This document shows positions 27,950 through 34,781 of a stretch of DNA of 34,781 nucleotides, one piece after another. This DNA is from a virus. How positions within the stretch are numbered: position 1 is the first letter of the stretch; each line of letters opens with the position of its first letter. Made by a program: the position numbers and the translations under genes. Where the stretch lies: the IMG/VR virus record IMGVR_UViG_3300020182_000099, positions 1 through 34,781 of that record; one strand, written 5' to 3'. The notes beneath the pieces are model-generated. The model saw nothing but the letters and a program-made list of their open reading frames with translations. It was not told where the DNA came from and did not search any database.

Positions 27950-30023
27950 ATCAATTGCCGAGTCCTTGACATACGTCCAGGACGAACCCGACATCAAGAC
28001 CCTACGTTACGCCTACGACCAGACGGTAACTGAGCTTGATGGTTACTTTGACCTATGCCGTACTAGTTACGATGATCGTCGCAACTGGTGGCCTGGAAAA
28101 AGCCGTGACCATCGCAAGCACGGGGCTGATGCTTTTCCGTGGGAGGGTGCGTCCGATATGGAGTGCCACCTAATTGATGAGCGTATTACTCGGTTAGTAT
28201 CACTTTTTATGGCATCGTTGAATCGAGCCAATGTCCGTGCATTTCCTGTTGAGAGTGGAGATATTGGTCGAAGCCGAATTGTATCCGGTTTCTTAAAGTG
28301 GATGGTAAGTTCGGGGTACATCCCACGCTTCTATCGCGAGATGGAACTCGGTGCTAACTATTTGCTTGAGCGGGGTATACTGATCACGTATGTCGGATGG
28401 CATCGTGAGGATCGACGGTTCCTGCAGGAACTGGACATTAACCAGATTGCACAGGTCAGCCCGGAAGTAGCAGTTGCTATTCAGGACGGGAATGATGACG
28501 ATGAGTTAATTGCCCTGCTACAAGCTACCTTTGAGGGAACAACTAAGAAGCGAGCAAGGAAGGCACTTAAATCCTTGCGTAAGGACGGCGTAGCAGAACT
28601 TCCAGTAGTTCGTAGACAAGTCAATGCTCCTGAAGTTAAGACACTAGCACCTGACGGTGATTTCTTTTTTCCTCCTTATGTAACGGATCCGCAGCGAGCA
28701 CCTTACTGCTTCTGGAGAACTTACTATACACCACAAGAATTAGAAAACAAGGTTACAACAGATGGATGGGACCAGGACTTCGTTGATCACGTTATTGAGA
28801 AATATCGTGGCGTTAATATTGATTCCATTGAGCGCGAGCAGGAAGGTCGTCGCAGTATTAGCCTTACTGACACTGCTTATGAGGCCAATGAACTCATTGA
28901 AATCTGTTACGGATACCAGCGGTTAATTGACCAAGAGGATGGTGCTGAGGGAATTTACTGCACAGTATTCCATCGCGAGTTCAGTGGTGATGAAATAACT
29001 CCAGGGTACGCGAAATATGAACTACTCAATGGGTACGAGGACTATCCAGTTGTAGTAACAAAACTATCAGAGGACAGCAAGCGACTATATGATACGCTGA
29101 CTGTACCATCAATTCTTCGTGGTCTACAGAATCAAGTAAAGATTGAACGTGATTCTCGTACTGACCGCAATAGCTTATCTACCCTGCCTCCTATCCTGCA
29201 CCCAGTTGGTCAAGCACCTACTGATTGGGGTCCAGGTCGTATGATTCCTTATCGCCGAAAGGGAGATTTGGATTTCGCTCCTACACCTCCGCCACCTACC
29301 GGCTCAATTGAAATGGAGTCAACATTGCTTGACCTAGCTGACCGATTAGTTGGATTAGATGACGAGGGTAGCATTAGCCAGATTCGCCAGCAGTTCCTTG
29401 TTGATAAGTTCCTTAGCCACACAGCAGAGGTTCTGCGTATGGCTTTTAAGTGTTTCCAACGCTTTGGACCTGACGAAATCTTTTTCCGTGTTACCGGTGT
29501 CCCAGATCCTCAGACCTTTGACAAGGGTAGTGCTGAGGAGAACTTTGACATTATGATTAACTTCGACGTGCAGAATACTGACCCTCAGACAGTCGAGGCA
29601 AAGACTCAGCAGTTCGTAGCACTCAATCAGTTGAACTCAAACAACCGTCTTAATGTAGATGCCCTATTGGATGTCATCGCAACTAGCATTGACCCAGTAA
29701 TGGCTGATGCAATTCTACAGCCAGTTGAGACAGCGCAGGAGGAAGTGGTCAAGCAGGTCACTGATGACTTATCTAAGATTTTTGCAGGTATCGAGATGCC
29801 AGCACGTCCAGCGGGAGCACAGATTGCACTACAGGTAATCCAGCAGTACACCCAGCAGCCGGACGTTGCACAACGCGCTCAGACTGATCAAGCCTTTGCC
29901 GCTCGACTACAAAAGTACGTAGGTCAGTACACCTTCCAAATGCAACAAGCACAGAATGCTCAGATTGGTCGCGTGGGTACAGCCCCCGCACAAATGGGCG
30001 AAATCGATACACAAAACTTATAA
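27939..30023 (+). CDS. Portal protein
   Basis: The 694-residue protein follows the terminase block and precedes scaffold and capsid genes. Near the N-terminus it has WWPGKSRDHRKHGADAFPWEGASDM and a helical IDERITRLVSLF segment, the usual opening of long podovirus-type portals. The core is alpha/beta, and the C-terminal ~80 residues are Gln/Ala-rich and helical (barrel-like). Portals form the 12-subunit ring through which DNA is packed and ejected. The size favours a podovirus-like virion. The end overlaps the lysozyme start as TAATG. Confidence 0.88.
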   Translation: MLNESIAESLTYVQDEPDIKTLRYAYDQTVTELDGYFDLCRTSYDDRRNWWPGKSRDHRKHGADAFPWEGASDMECHLIDERITRLVSLFMASLNRANVRAFPVESGDIGRSRIVSGFLKWMVSSGYIPRFYREMELGANYLLERGILITYVGWHREDRRFLQELDINQIAQVSPEVAVAIQDGNDDDELIALLQATFEGTTKKRARKALKSLRKDGVAELPVVRRQVNAPEVKTLAPDGDFFFPPYVTDPQRAPYCFWRTYYTPQELENKVTTDGWDQDFVDHVIEKYRGVNIDSIEREQEGRRSISLTDTAYEANELIEICYGYQRLIDQEDGAEGIYCTVFHREFSGDEITPGYAKYELLNGYEDYPVVVTKLSEDSKRLYDTLTVPSILRGLQNQVKIERDSRTDRNSLSTLPPILHPVGQAPTDWGPGRMIPYRRKGDLDFAPTPPPPTGSIEMESTLLDLADRLVGLDDEGSISQIRQQFLVDKFLSHTAEVLRMAFKCFQRFGPDEIFFRVTGVPDPQTFDKGSAEENFDIMINFDVQNTDPQTVEAKTQQFVALNQLNSNNRLNVDALLDVIATSIDPVMADAILQPVETAQEEVVKQVTDDLSKIFAGIEMPARPAGAQIALQVIQQYTQQPDVAQRAQTDQAFAARLQKYVGQYTFQMQQAQNAQIGRVGTAPAQMGEIDTQNL

Positions 30024-30532
30024 TGCCAGACAATATATCAGTAGCAGAGCAAGGCAATCGCCGAGCTAAACAAATCAATTCCAGCAATCGAGAAAAAGCC
30101 TTCAAGGAATACTTGATGAAATTTGAGGGGTTCGATGAAGTTGCCCGTAAGGGTACTGGGGAGACGAACTATACAATTGGCCACGGACACGCCAGCCCAA
30201 GTGTAAAGAAGGGTCAGCGTATCACACGTGAAGAGGCTTCATTGCTACTGGATAAAGATATTAAGGAACGGATCCCTGAAGTTCAAAACTTAATTCCAAA
30301 GTTTGATTCCTTTCCCAGCTCCGCCCAGACAGCTATCTTTGGTGAGTACTACCGTGGATCAGTTGGCGGAAGCCCAGATACCGTTAAGGCTATCAATGCA
30401 GGGGAGTATGAGAAGGCGGCAAAGGAGTTCCTGGATAATGACGAGTACAGGCAGAGAGTTGCACTTAACCGAGCTGGCATTGGCCCACGTATGGAAAGAG
30501 TTTCCAGCGAGCTAATGAAGATGTCAAAATAG
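30023..30532 (+). CDS. T4-type (GH24) lysozyme inside the head operon
   Basis: The 169-residue protein has MKFEGFDEVARKGTGETNYTIGHGH at residues 32-56, the GH24 active-site region. Glu35 is the acid and Thr51 (YTIGHGH) the third triad residue. ITREEASLLLDKDI follows. The middle triad residue, Asp or Cys in classic enzymes, falls in RKGTGE and reads Gly or Thr, so activity may be altered. A ~25-residue basic N-terminal extension has no signal peptide. Its place between portal and scaffold suggests a virion-associated murein hydrolase that opens the wall at entry, rather than only a lysis enzyme; that is inference. No other endolysin is visible. Confidence 0.8.
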   Translation: MPDNISVAEQGNRRAKQINSSNREKAFKEYLMKFEGFDEVARKGTGETNYTIGHGHASPSVKKGQRITREEASLLLDKDIKERIPEVQNLIPKFDSFPSSAQTAIFGEYYRGSVGGSPDTVKAINAGEYEKAAKEFLDNDEYRQRVALNRAGIGPRMERVSSELMKMSK

Positions 30533-30533
30533 T

Positions 30534-30752
30534 ATGAATATACAAGACGACATCAATAGCTTGCACAGCTATGAATCCTTTGCTCGGTTTATTAAGATGG
30601 TTCACGAACTCCGGGAGGAGACCATCAGTGAAATGCACGAAGCATCCAGTGAGACCATCCAACAGATTTCTGGTAGAATTATTACGTACGATCAGATCCT
30701 TCAAATGTCAGGTTGGGATAAACTCCAACTAAAGCATTCGGATCGGATGTAA
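30534..30752 (+). CDS. Small helical hypothetical protein (72 aa)
   Basis: The product starts MNIQDDINSLHSYESFARF and continues IKMVHELREETISEMHEA. It contains ISGRIITYDQIL and ends GWDKLQLKHSDRM. I recall similar proteins next to portal or capsid genes in aquatic phages, without a known function. It is helical and charged. The start lies one base after the lysozyme stop. Confidence 0.6.
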   Translation: MNIQDDINSLHSYESFARFIKMVHELREETISEMHEASSETIQQISGRIITYDQILQMSGWDKLQLKHSDRM

Positions 30753-30758
30753 TACGTA

Positions 30759-30767
30759 TGTTATAAT
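30759..30767 (+). promoter_or_regulatory. Extended -10 promoter (TGTTATAAT) before scaffold
   Basis: TG at 30759-30760, one base, then consensus TATAAT at 30762-30767, in the short gap between genes. Expected +1 is near 30774, giving a leader of about 20 nt to the ATG at 30794 or 35 nt to the alternative start at 30809. Confidence 0.65.
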
Positions 30768-30793
30768 GCGACCATCGCCATCGCTCGGCGTTA

Positions 30794-31900
30794 ATGAGTG
30801 GTAATAATATGACAGACGAAATCGAAACTGCTAACGCTGAGGCAGACCAAAGTTCAGTGGACAATAATAACTTATCCGTTGAGGATTTTGCAATGCGAAG
30901 GATCGGGCAACTGACCCCTGAGGCTGAAGAGCCAAAGGAGGAAGAGGCCGGAGAAACCGAGGAGCAGGAAACCGAGGAAGTAACTGAGGAGGAAACTGAG
31001 GAATCAGTTGAGACTGAGGAAGCTACTGAGGAGACCGAGGAATCCGACAATGTTCTTTCACAGTTGGACTTGGACGATATGTCCGAGGAGGATTTGCGGG
31101 AACTAGCTGACAAGCTAGGTAGCCGTGCTGTAGCTCGATTCGGTGAATTGACTGCTAAGCGCAAAGCTGCCGAAGAACGTCTAGCTAGTCTAGAAGCTAA
31201 ACTCAAGGAAAAACCTAACCCACTCGAAACAAAGAAGGTCGAAAATAACCCCTACAGTAACCTCGATTCTGTCGAAAAGTTACAGGACAAAGCAGGGGAA
31301 GTCGATCAAGTTGTTGAGTGGGCTGAGGATATTCTGTTCGAGAGTGATGGCTATTCTGCTGATGACATAGTAACCGAAATCGAAGGTAAGGAGTGGACAA
31401 AGAAGGATGTGCGACAGGCTTTATTAAAAGCCCGTAAAGCTCAGAAAACTTTTCTCCCCGATCAACTCAAGAAGGTTCAGGCACAAATCGAAGGGGAGCA
31501 GCTTGCTGATTCTTTCTCGGAACGTGCCAGAAAAGAACTGACTTGGTTGGAAGGTGAGGACAATGACTTACGAAAACAATTTGAAGCCACTGTAGGTGAT
31601 GCACGTTTTAAGCAACTCAAGAAAGTTGTTAAGCGCGAAGCACCAGAGGTAGCCGCACAATTGGATTATTGGTTCGCTCACGCTACTAACAGTATTTACG
31701 GACGTAAGCCCGTAACTGAGCGTAAGACATCCGCAGTATTAAATCCTCCTAAATCAGCCAGTCCATCTGCATCCAAACCCGAAAAGGGAATGGGAAGAAC
31801 AGCCAAGGCCCTAAAAGAATTAGAGGCTCGGTTTAAAGAAACGGGTAGCGCAAGCGATTTCGCCAACCTTAGGAAACTCAAAATGGCATCACGCCATTAA
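30794..31900 (+). CDS. Scaffold-like protein (acidic, coiled-coil)
   Basis: The 368-residue protein is extremely acidic from about residue 50 to 85 (runs of ETEE/ETEEAT). Coiled-coil-prone segments follow (AAEERLASLEAKLKE near 118-135; DQLKKVQAQIEGEQ near 220). The C-terminus is basic (PKSASPSASKPEKGMGRTAKALKELEARFKE, and ending KLKMASRH). Acidic start, helical middle and basic capsid-contacting tail, directly before the capsid gene, are the hallmarks of phage scaffolds that guide prohead assembly. MSGNNM and MTDEIE are alternative starts five codons apart. Confidence 0.78.
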   Translation: MSGNNMTDEIETANAEADQSSVDNNNLSVEDFAMRRIGQLTPEAEEPKEEEAGETEEQETEEVTEEETEESVETEEATEETEESDNVLSQLDLDDMSEEDLRELADKLGSRAVARFGELTAKRKAAEERLASLEAKLKEKPNPLETKKVENNPYSNLDSVEKLQDKAGEVDQVVEWAEDILFESDGYSADDIVTEIEGKEWTKKDVRQALLKARKAQKTFLPDQLKKVQAQIEGEQLADSFSERARKELTWLEGEDNDLRKQFEATVGDARFKQLKKVVKREAPEVAAQLDYWFAHATNSIYGRKPVTERKTSAVLNPPKSASPSASKPEKGMGRTAKALKELEARFKETGSASDFANLRKLKMASRH

Positions 31901-31935
31901 CCAATTCATTAACAACTATAAATACATAAAATATT

Positions 31936-32934
31936 ATGGCATTCTCAAATACATTCGACACTACAAACCAAGGTTCTGGTGTCTCTAATCGTGAAGACCT
32001 CACTGACGTCTTGACAATTCTCGCTCCAGAAGAAACACCTATTCTTTCTTCTGCTAACAAAAAGGGCGCATCCGCAACTAAGGTTGAATGGACTGTTGAC
32101 TCTCTCTCGGCTCCCAGCACTGCTGGTATTGCTGAAGGTGCTGATGTTACAGCATTCACTGACCAATTCGCTGGACGTGCTCGCCTCGGCAATCGCGTTC
32201 AAAAGTTCCGCCGGGACTATATGGTTTCCGATCTGCAAGAAGCAGTCGATTCCGTTGGCCCAGCTAAGATTGCTCAAGCAGAAGCTAAAGCAATTCGTGA
32301 ACTCAAGCGCGACATCGAAGCAAGTCTTGCTTCAGCTAACACTCAGACAACCGAAGATGGTGCTGGTGTAGTTAATCGCCTTGGTGGTCTTGGTGACTGG
32401 ATTCAAAATGCTGCTGGTTCGGGTAACGTTCCTGCTCCATTCCAAACTCCAGCTGCAAGCATCGCTGACGTAACTGATGCCAATTTCGCAGAAAGCGAAT
32501 TGAACTCTCTTATCTCTTCGATCTTCAAGGTTACTGGTACATCCAACAACCTTATGCTCGTTGCTGATACAGCACTCCGTCAAGACATCAGCGACTTCGC
32601 TCGCATCGGTGGCGTATCGGGTGACTCGGTTCGTGCAGTTAACTACAACGGCGAAAGCGGCACTATCAAGCTTTCCGTTGATCTCTATCAAAGCGATCAC
32701 GGTATCGTCTCTGTTGTAAACGCTAACCCTGACTGTATGCCAGTACAAGCTGGTACTGCTGGAATGGCTGGTTACTTGGTGAATCCTGAGTACTACGGTG
32801 TTCACGAGCTTATCCCTATGGGTAGCAGCCGCCTTCCAAATCTTGGTGGTGGTGACCGTGGCTTCGTTGATTGCGCTTTGACCCTCGGTGTATACCACCC
32901 TGGTGCTCACGGCAAGATTGTCAGCACAAGCTAA
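31936..32934 (+). CDS. Major capsid protein (SU10/DUF5309-like)
   Basis: The 332-residue protein opens with TFDTTNQGSGVSNREDL, then TDVLTILAPEETPILSS and KVEWTVDSLSAP. This matches the N-terminus of the SU10-type major head protein family (DUF5309), an HK97-fold capsid protein. Later segments (LMLVADTALRQDISDF, YLVNPEYYGVHELIPMG) fit the same family. It is preceded by a scaffold-like gene and followed by a strong terminator, as expected for the most abundant protein. Codon use is even and rich in preferred codons. A TATAAA box lies 13 nt before the ATG. Confidence 0.88.
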   Translation: MAFSNTFDTTNQGSGVSNREDLTDVLTILAPEETPILSSANKKGASATKVEWTVDSLSAPSTAGIAEGADVTAFTDQFAGRARLGNRVQKFRRDYMVSDLQEAVDSVGPAKIAQAEAKAIRELKRDIEASLASANTQTTEDGAGVVNRLGGLGDWIQNAAGSGNVPAPFQTPAASIADVTDANFAESELNSLISSIFKVTGTSNNLMLVADTALRQDISDFARIGGVSGDSVRAVNYNGESGTIKLSVDLYQSDHGIVSVVNANPDCMPVQAGTAGMAGYLVNPEYYGVHELIPMGSSRLPNLGGGDRGFVDCALTLGVYHPGAHGKIVSTS

Positions 32935-32947
32935 ATAAATTCTGGTT

Positions 32948-32977
32948 GGGGGGCGCAAGCCCCCCTGCCTTTTTTTT
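32948..32977 (+). terminator. Rho-independent terminator after the capsid gene
   Basis: G6-C-GCAA-G-C6 (32948-32965) is a 7-bp GC stem closed by a GNRA-type GCAA loop, followed by TGCC and eight T. The T-run ends exactly at the next ATG (32978). It should give high capsid mRNA and partial read-through to tail genes. Confidence 0.92.
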
Positions 32978-33286
32978 ATGGATATTATTAAGCCCAATTC
33001 AAAGACTTACTCCGACGAGGAGATTGATCGCGCTCTAATCCAAGAGATTCAGAATAGTCTTCACTTGGAACAGGCGACCGAACAGGTTCGTCACCAACAA
33101 GCAGCCAAAGAAGCGCATCAACTTAAAGGAACTATTCATCCCACATTGGGACGACCAGTTGCTACAATGCCAGCACGAGAATTTTTTCGACTGGTAAAGA
33201 AGTACGGTCAAGAGACCGTGCATTCTAAAGAATTTTTAAAGTACTACAATAAGAAGTTTCCGGAACTTAGCCCCAACAAAATATAA
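32978..33286 (+). CDS. Hypothetical protein after the capsid gene (102 aa)
   Basis: The product starts MDIIKPNSKTYSDEEIDRAL and is helical through about residue 50 (QEIQNSLHLEQATEQVRHQQAAKEAHQL). A conserved-looking segment follows (HPTLGRPVATMPAREFFRLVKKYGQE), ending KKFPELSPNKI. Similar proteins sit just after capsid genes in other phages; role unknown, perhaps head-completion. No Shine-Dalgarno is possible, since the terminator T-run abuts the ATG. Its stop overlaps the next start (TAATG). Confidence 0.65.
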   Translation: MDIIKPNSKTYSDEEIDRALIQEIQNSLHLEQATEQVRHQQAAKEAHQLKGTIHPTLGRPVATMPAREFFRLVKKYGQETVHSKEFLKYYNKKFPELSPNKI

Positions 33287-34224
33287 TGCAGACCAGAACT
33301 TACGGCGATCTTTTCAAACTAGCCTCCGCTCTTATCGGGACAGGCGGGGAACTATCCACTAGTGAACAGGATCAACTGAGTCATTTTATTAACCGTAGGT
33401 TCTCCGAGATCTTCAATGCAAGCCCAAGCTGGCCTCGGTACATTACTGTAGGTGATCCACGACCTATTGGGACTAATCAAATTATTTCAACCCAGGGTGG
33501 CAACGTTGGTGTATACGGGGCCGGAACCGCCGCAGTCAATGGACTGTATGTAAGAAATGGGAACAGCATAGACGGTAACCCTGCATTTACGCTTTACGAT
33601 ACGGATGGAACTACTGCTTTATATAATCTATGGAGCGACTCATTAAATGCTTGGTATATTACCTCACAGGGAATTGATGACCCATCGCTCGCCGAAGTCG
33701 GCGATGCTCTTTACCTAGCTTCAGTCCCACAAGTTCCGGGCGATCCACCATCATCTGGATGGTATGTATGTCCAACTTGCACAGGTGAAGAGCCAGCTCC
33801 TAAAGCTAACAATTTGTCAAGCATTGGTGAGTTCGTCCGTATTCACAACACTCAACCACTACTGAACCGATCAGCGCGTGAGTACGAGTTCTATGTATCA
33901 TTTGCTGGAGCGCACATCCTTAACATAGAATCAACTACGAATGACACCGCCTGGGTAACTTACAAGAGTGAGTTTACTCCATTTGATGTAACCGTTGATT
34001 ATTATACTTCTACAGTAGAAGTACCAGCGGAGTTCTTTAACTTTATTAGCCACGCAGTTTATGCTGACTTCCTCCGGGTGCAGAACAAGCAAGAGGAAGC
34101 ACTCGCAGAGGAGCAAGCTGCCCAAACCTTTCTAGCACTTGAGCTGGAGAAGATCGACCTACGTTCTAACAACAACACAATTAACAAGAAGTTTTCAACT
34201 TACGTAAATCGTCAAGCACGATAA
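33286..34224 (+). CDS. Head-tail connector / neck protein candidate
   Basis: The 312-residue protein starts MQTRTYGDLFKLASALIGTGG and continues ELSTSEQDQLSHFINRRFSE, then INRRFSEIFNASPSWPRYITVGDPR. This helical opening with FINRR and WPRY is a pattern I associate with phage neck or adaptor proteins that follow the capsid gene. The middle (residues 65-165) is a beta-rich insertion with two Cys (WYVCPTCTG). The C-terminal third is again conserved-looking (EFFNFISHAVYADFLRVQNKQEEALAEEQ). It would seal the portal to the tail. Function inferred from position and pattern. Confidence 0.65.
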   Translation: MQTRTYGDLFKLASALIGTGGELSTSEQDQLSHFINRRFSEIFNASPSWPRYITVGDPRPIGTNQIISTQGGNVGVYGAGTAAVNGLYVRNGNSIDGNPAFTLYDTDGTTALYNLWSDSLNAWYITSQGIDDPSLAEVGDALYLASVPQVPGDPPSSGWYVCPTCTGEEPAPKANNLSSIGEFVRIHNTQPLLNRSAREYEFYVSFAGAHILNIESTTNDTAWVTYKSEFTPFDVTVDYYTSTVEVPAEFFNFISHAVYADFLRVQNKQEEALAEEQAAQTFLALELEKIDLRSNNNTINKKFSTYVNRQAR

Positions 34225-34233
34225 CAACCCCTG

Positions 34234-34242
34234 TGATATAAT
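34234..34242 (+). promoter_or_regulatory. Extended -10 promoter (TGATATAAT) predicting leaderless mRNA
   Basis: TG at 34234-34235, then TATAAT at 34237-34242. Exactly 6 nt separate it from the ATG at 34249, so the expected +1 is the A of ATG. It fills the 24-nt gap between two genes. Confidence 0.65.
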
Positions 34243-34248
34243 AAAATT

Positions 34249-34506
34249 ATGGCTAACTCAAAAAATAACGCACTGGAATTTTCCTCCGCTGGATCGGAGA
34301 TCCTTGAAGCTGCTGATGCAGTAACAGGTAAACGCTATGGAGCGTTGCAAATCTTAAATAACACTGTGTTCAGTGCTTTGACTGCATCCAGCATTGACGG
34401 TACAGCTAAGCTAGTTGGACCAACCTTTGCTGCTGGAACAATCATTTATGGAGCATTCAGCGAAGTAACAGTAACTTCTGGTCTCGTAGCAGCGCACAAG
34501 TACTAG
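34249..34506 (+). CDS. Small beta-rich virion candidate (85 aa)
   Basis: The product starts MANSKNNALEFSSAGSEILE and is rich in Ala, Thr and Val (RYGALQILNNTVFSALTASS, then GPTFAAGTIIYGAFSEVTVTSG). This is a short beta-domain pattern found in many aquatic phages next to tail genes. It probably packs in the virion as a decoration or tail-accessory protein; this is inference. The promoter right before it lacks room for a ribosome site. Confidence 0.6.
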   Translation: MANSKNNALEFSSAGSEILEAADAVTGKRYGALQILNNTVFSALTASSIDGTAKLVGPTFAAGTIIYGAFSEVTVTSGLVAAHKY

Positions 34507-34507
34507 T

Positions 34508-34781
34508 ATGCACTTGAGCCTAAATAATAGCTTAGGCAAATGGATATTGCCAGCACCGTTCTCACCAGAGGCAACAAACTACTTCAGCCGCTTGGACGCA
34601 GCAGGTGACACTACCTACGTTGACTACAAGCAACCACTAGCTAACTACATTGATAGTCTAGTATCGCTGGGCGGTGCTTACTGGGACGATATGCTGACCT
34701 CTGCATCATTCGTTGGTGTAGGTATACAGGGGATTACGGTTCCGCTACGTGATGGAATGACTGCCCTGACAAACAACAACT
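34508..34781 (+). CDS. Partial tail/virion protein (5' end only)
   Basis: The frame opens at the ATG one base after the previous stop and runs off the right edge, giving 91 residues. It starts MHLSLNNSLGKWILPAPFSP and contains SRLDAAGDTTYVDYKQPLA, then GGAYWDDMLTSASFVGVG. I associate the pattern (R.D.AG..TY..YK.PLANYI..LV.LGG.YW) with tail-region proteins of aquatic phages. The C-terminal part, likely most of it, is missing. Confidence 0.6.
   Translation, partial: MHLSLNNSLGKWILPAPFSPEATNYFSRLDAAGDTTYVDYKQPLANYIDSLVSLGGAYWDDMLTSASFVGVGIQGITVPLRDGMTALTNNN

Noticed and set aside
30682-31206. Minus-strand Ser-rich ORF of 174 codons
   Set aside because: Antisense of the Glu/Thr-rich scaffold region (GAG/GAA read as CTC/TTC); no independent signals.
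1-34781. Search for integrase, excisionase, CI-like repressor or attachment site
   Set aside because: No integrase-like motifs were recognised and no long flanking direct repeats were seen, so lysogeny is not supported by this window.

Overview
The window is most of the genome of a tailed double-stranded DNA phage (Caudoviricetes). It has a large terminase, portal, scaffold-like protein, SU10/DUF5309-type major capsid protein, T4-type lysozyme and holin-like proteins. It also has a DnaB-type helicase, an ERF annealing protein, a RecB-like exonuclease and an endonuclease VII-like resolvase. A long portal, a giant internal protein with a glycine-rich hydrophobic segment, and no visible tape-measure or tail-tube gene point to a short-tailed (podovirus-like) virion; this is inference. 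No rRNA, tRNA or host gene is present, so the host cannot be named. Promoters look sigma70-like, often with an extended -10. Many genes start at TAATG or ATGA junctions, and several early genes lack a visible Shine-Dalgarno. The style resembles uncultured aquatic phages. Both window ends cut through genes.

Layout. (1) 1-12622, rightward: lysis-like membrane proteins, small basic proteins, a repeat-built fibre-like protein (1331 aa), Cys-rich and low-complexity virion candidates, and a 1141-aa putative ejection protein. (2) 12623-12779: convergent junction with a rho-independent terminator for leftward transcription and a candidate structured RNA of about 140 nt. (3) 12780-21778, leftward: replication, recombination and metabolism genes (HNH-AP2 endonuclease, PD-(D/E)XK nuclease, helicase, MazG/DUF1599-like, SSB-like, ERF, endonuclease VII-like, RecB-like, TGT/DpdA-like) and many small unknowns. 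One gene with a signal peptide (17641-17907) points the other way. (4) 21779-23494: a CCGG-rich leftward cassette with a Gp88-like cysteine protein, two tiny ORFs, two terminators and a purine/pyrimidine 9-nt repeat tract. (5) 23495-24255: intergenic control region with palindromes, iteron-like repeats and stem-loops. (6) 24256-34781, rightward: packaging and head genes, then the neck and the start of tail genes. If the genome is circular or circularly permuted, the rightward arm would continue from the right end into the left end.

How it works together: a TTGACA promoter near 21.87 kb with an AT-rich upstream block would drive the early leftward genes. No DNA polymerase or RNA polymerase is visible, so the phage probably uses the host enzymes with its own helicase and SSB-like protein. 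ERF with the RecB-like nuclease forms a single-strand annealing pair. Endonuclease VII-like and PD-(D/E)XK nucleases could resolve junctions before packaging. Late rightward genes carry TGnTAYAAT-type promoters. At three of them the -10 element sits exactly 6 nt before ATG, which predicts leaderless mRNAs; this is the most unusual regulatory signal seen.
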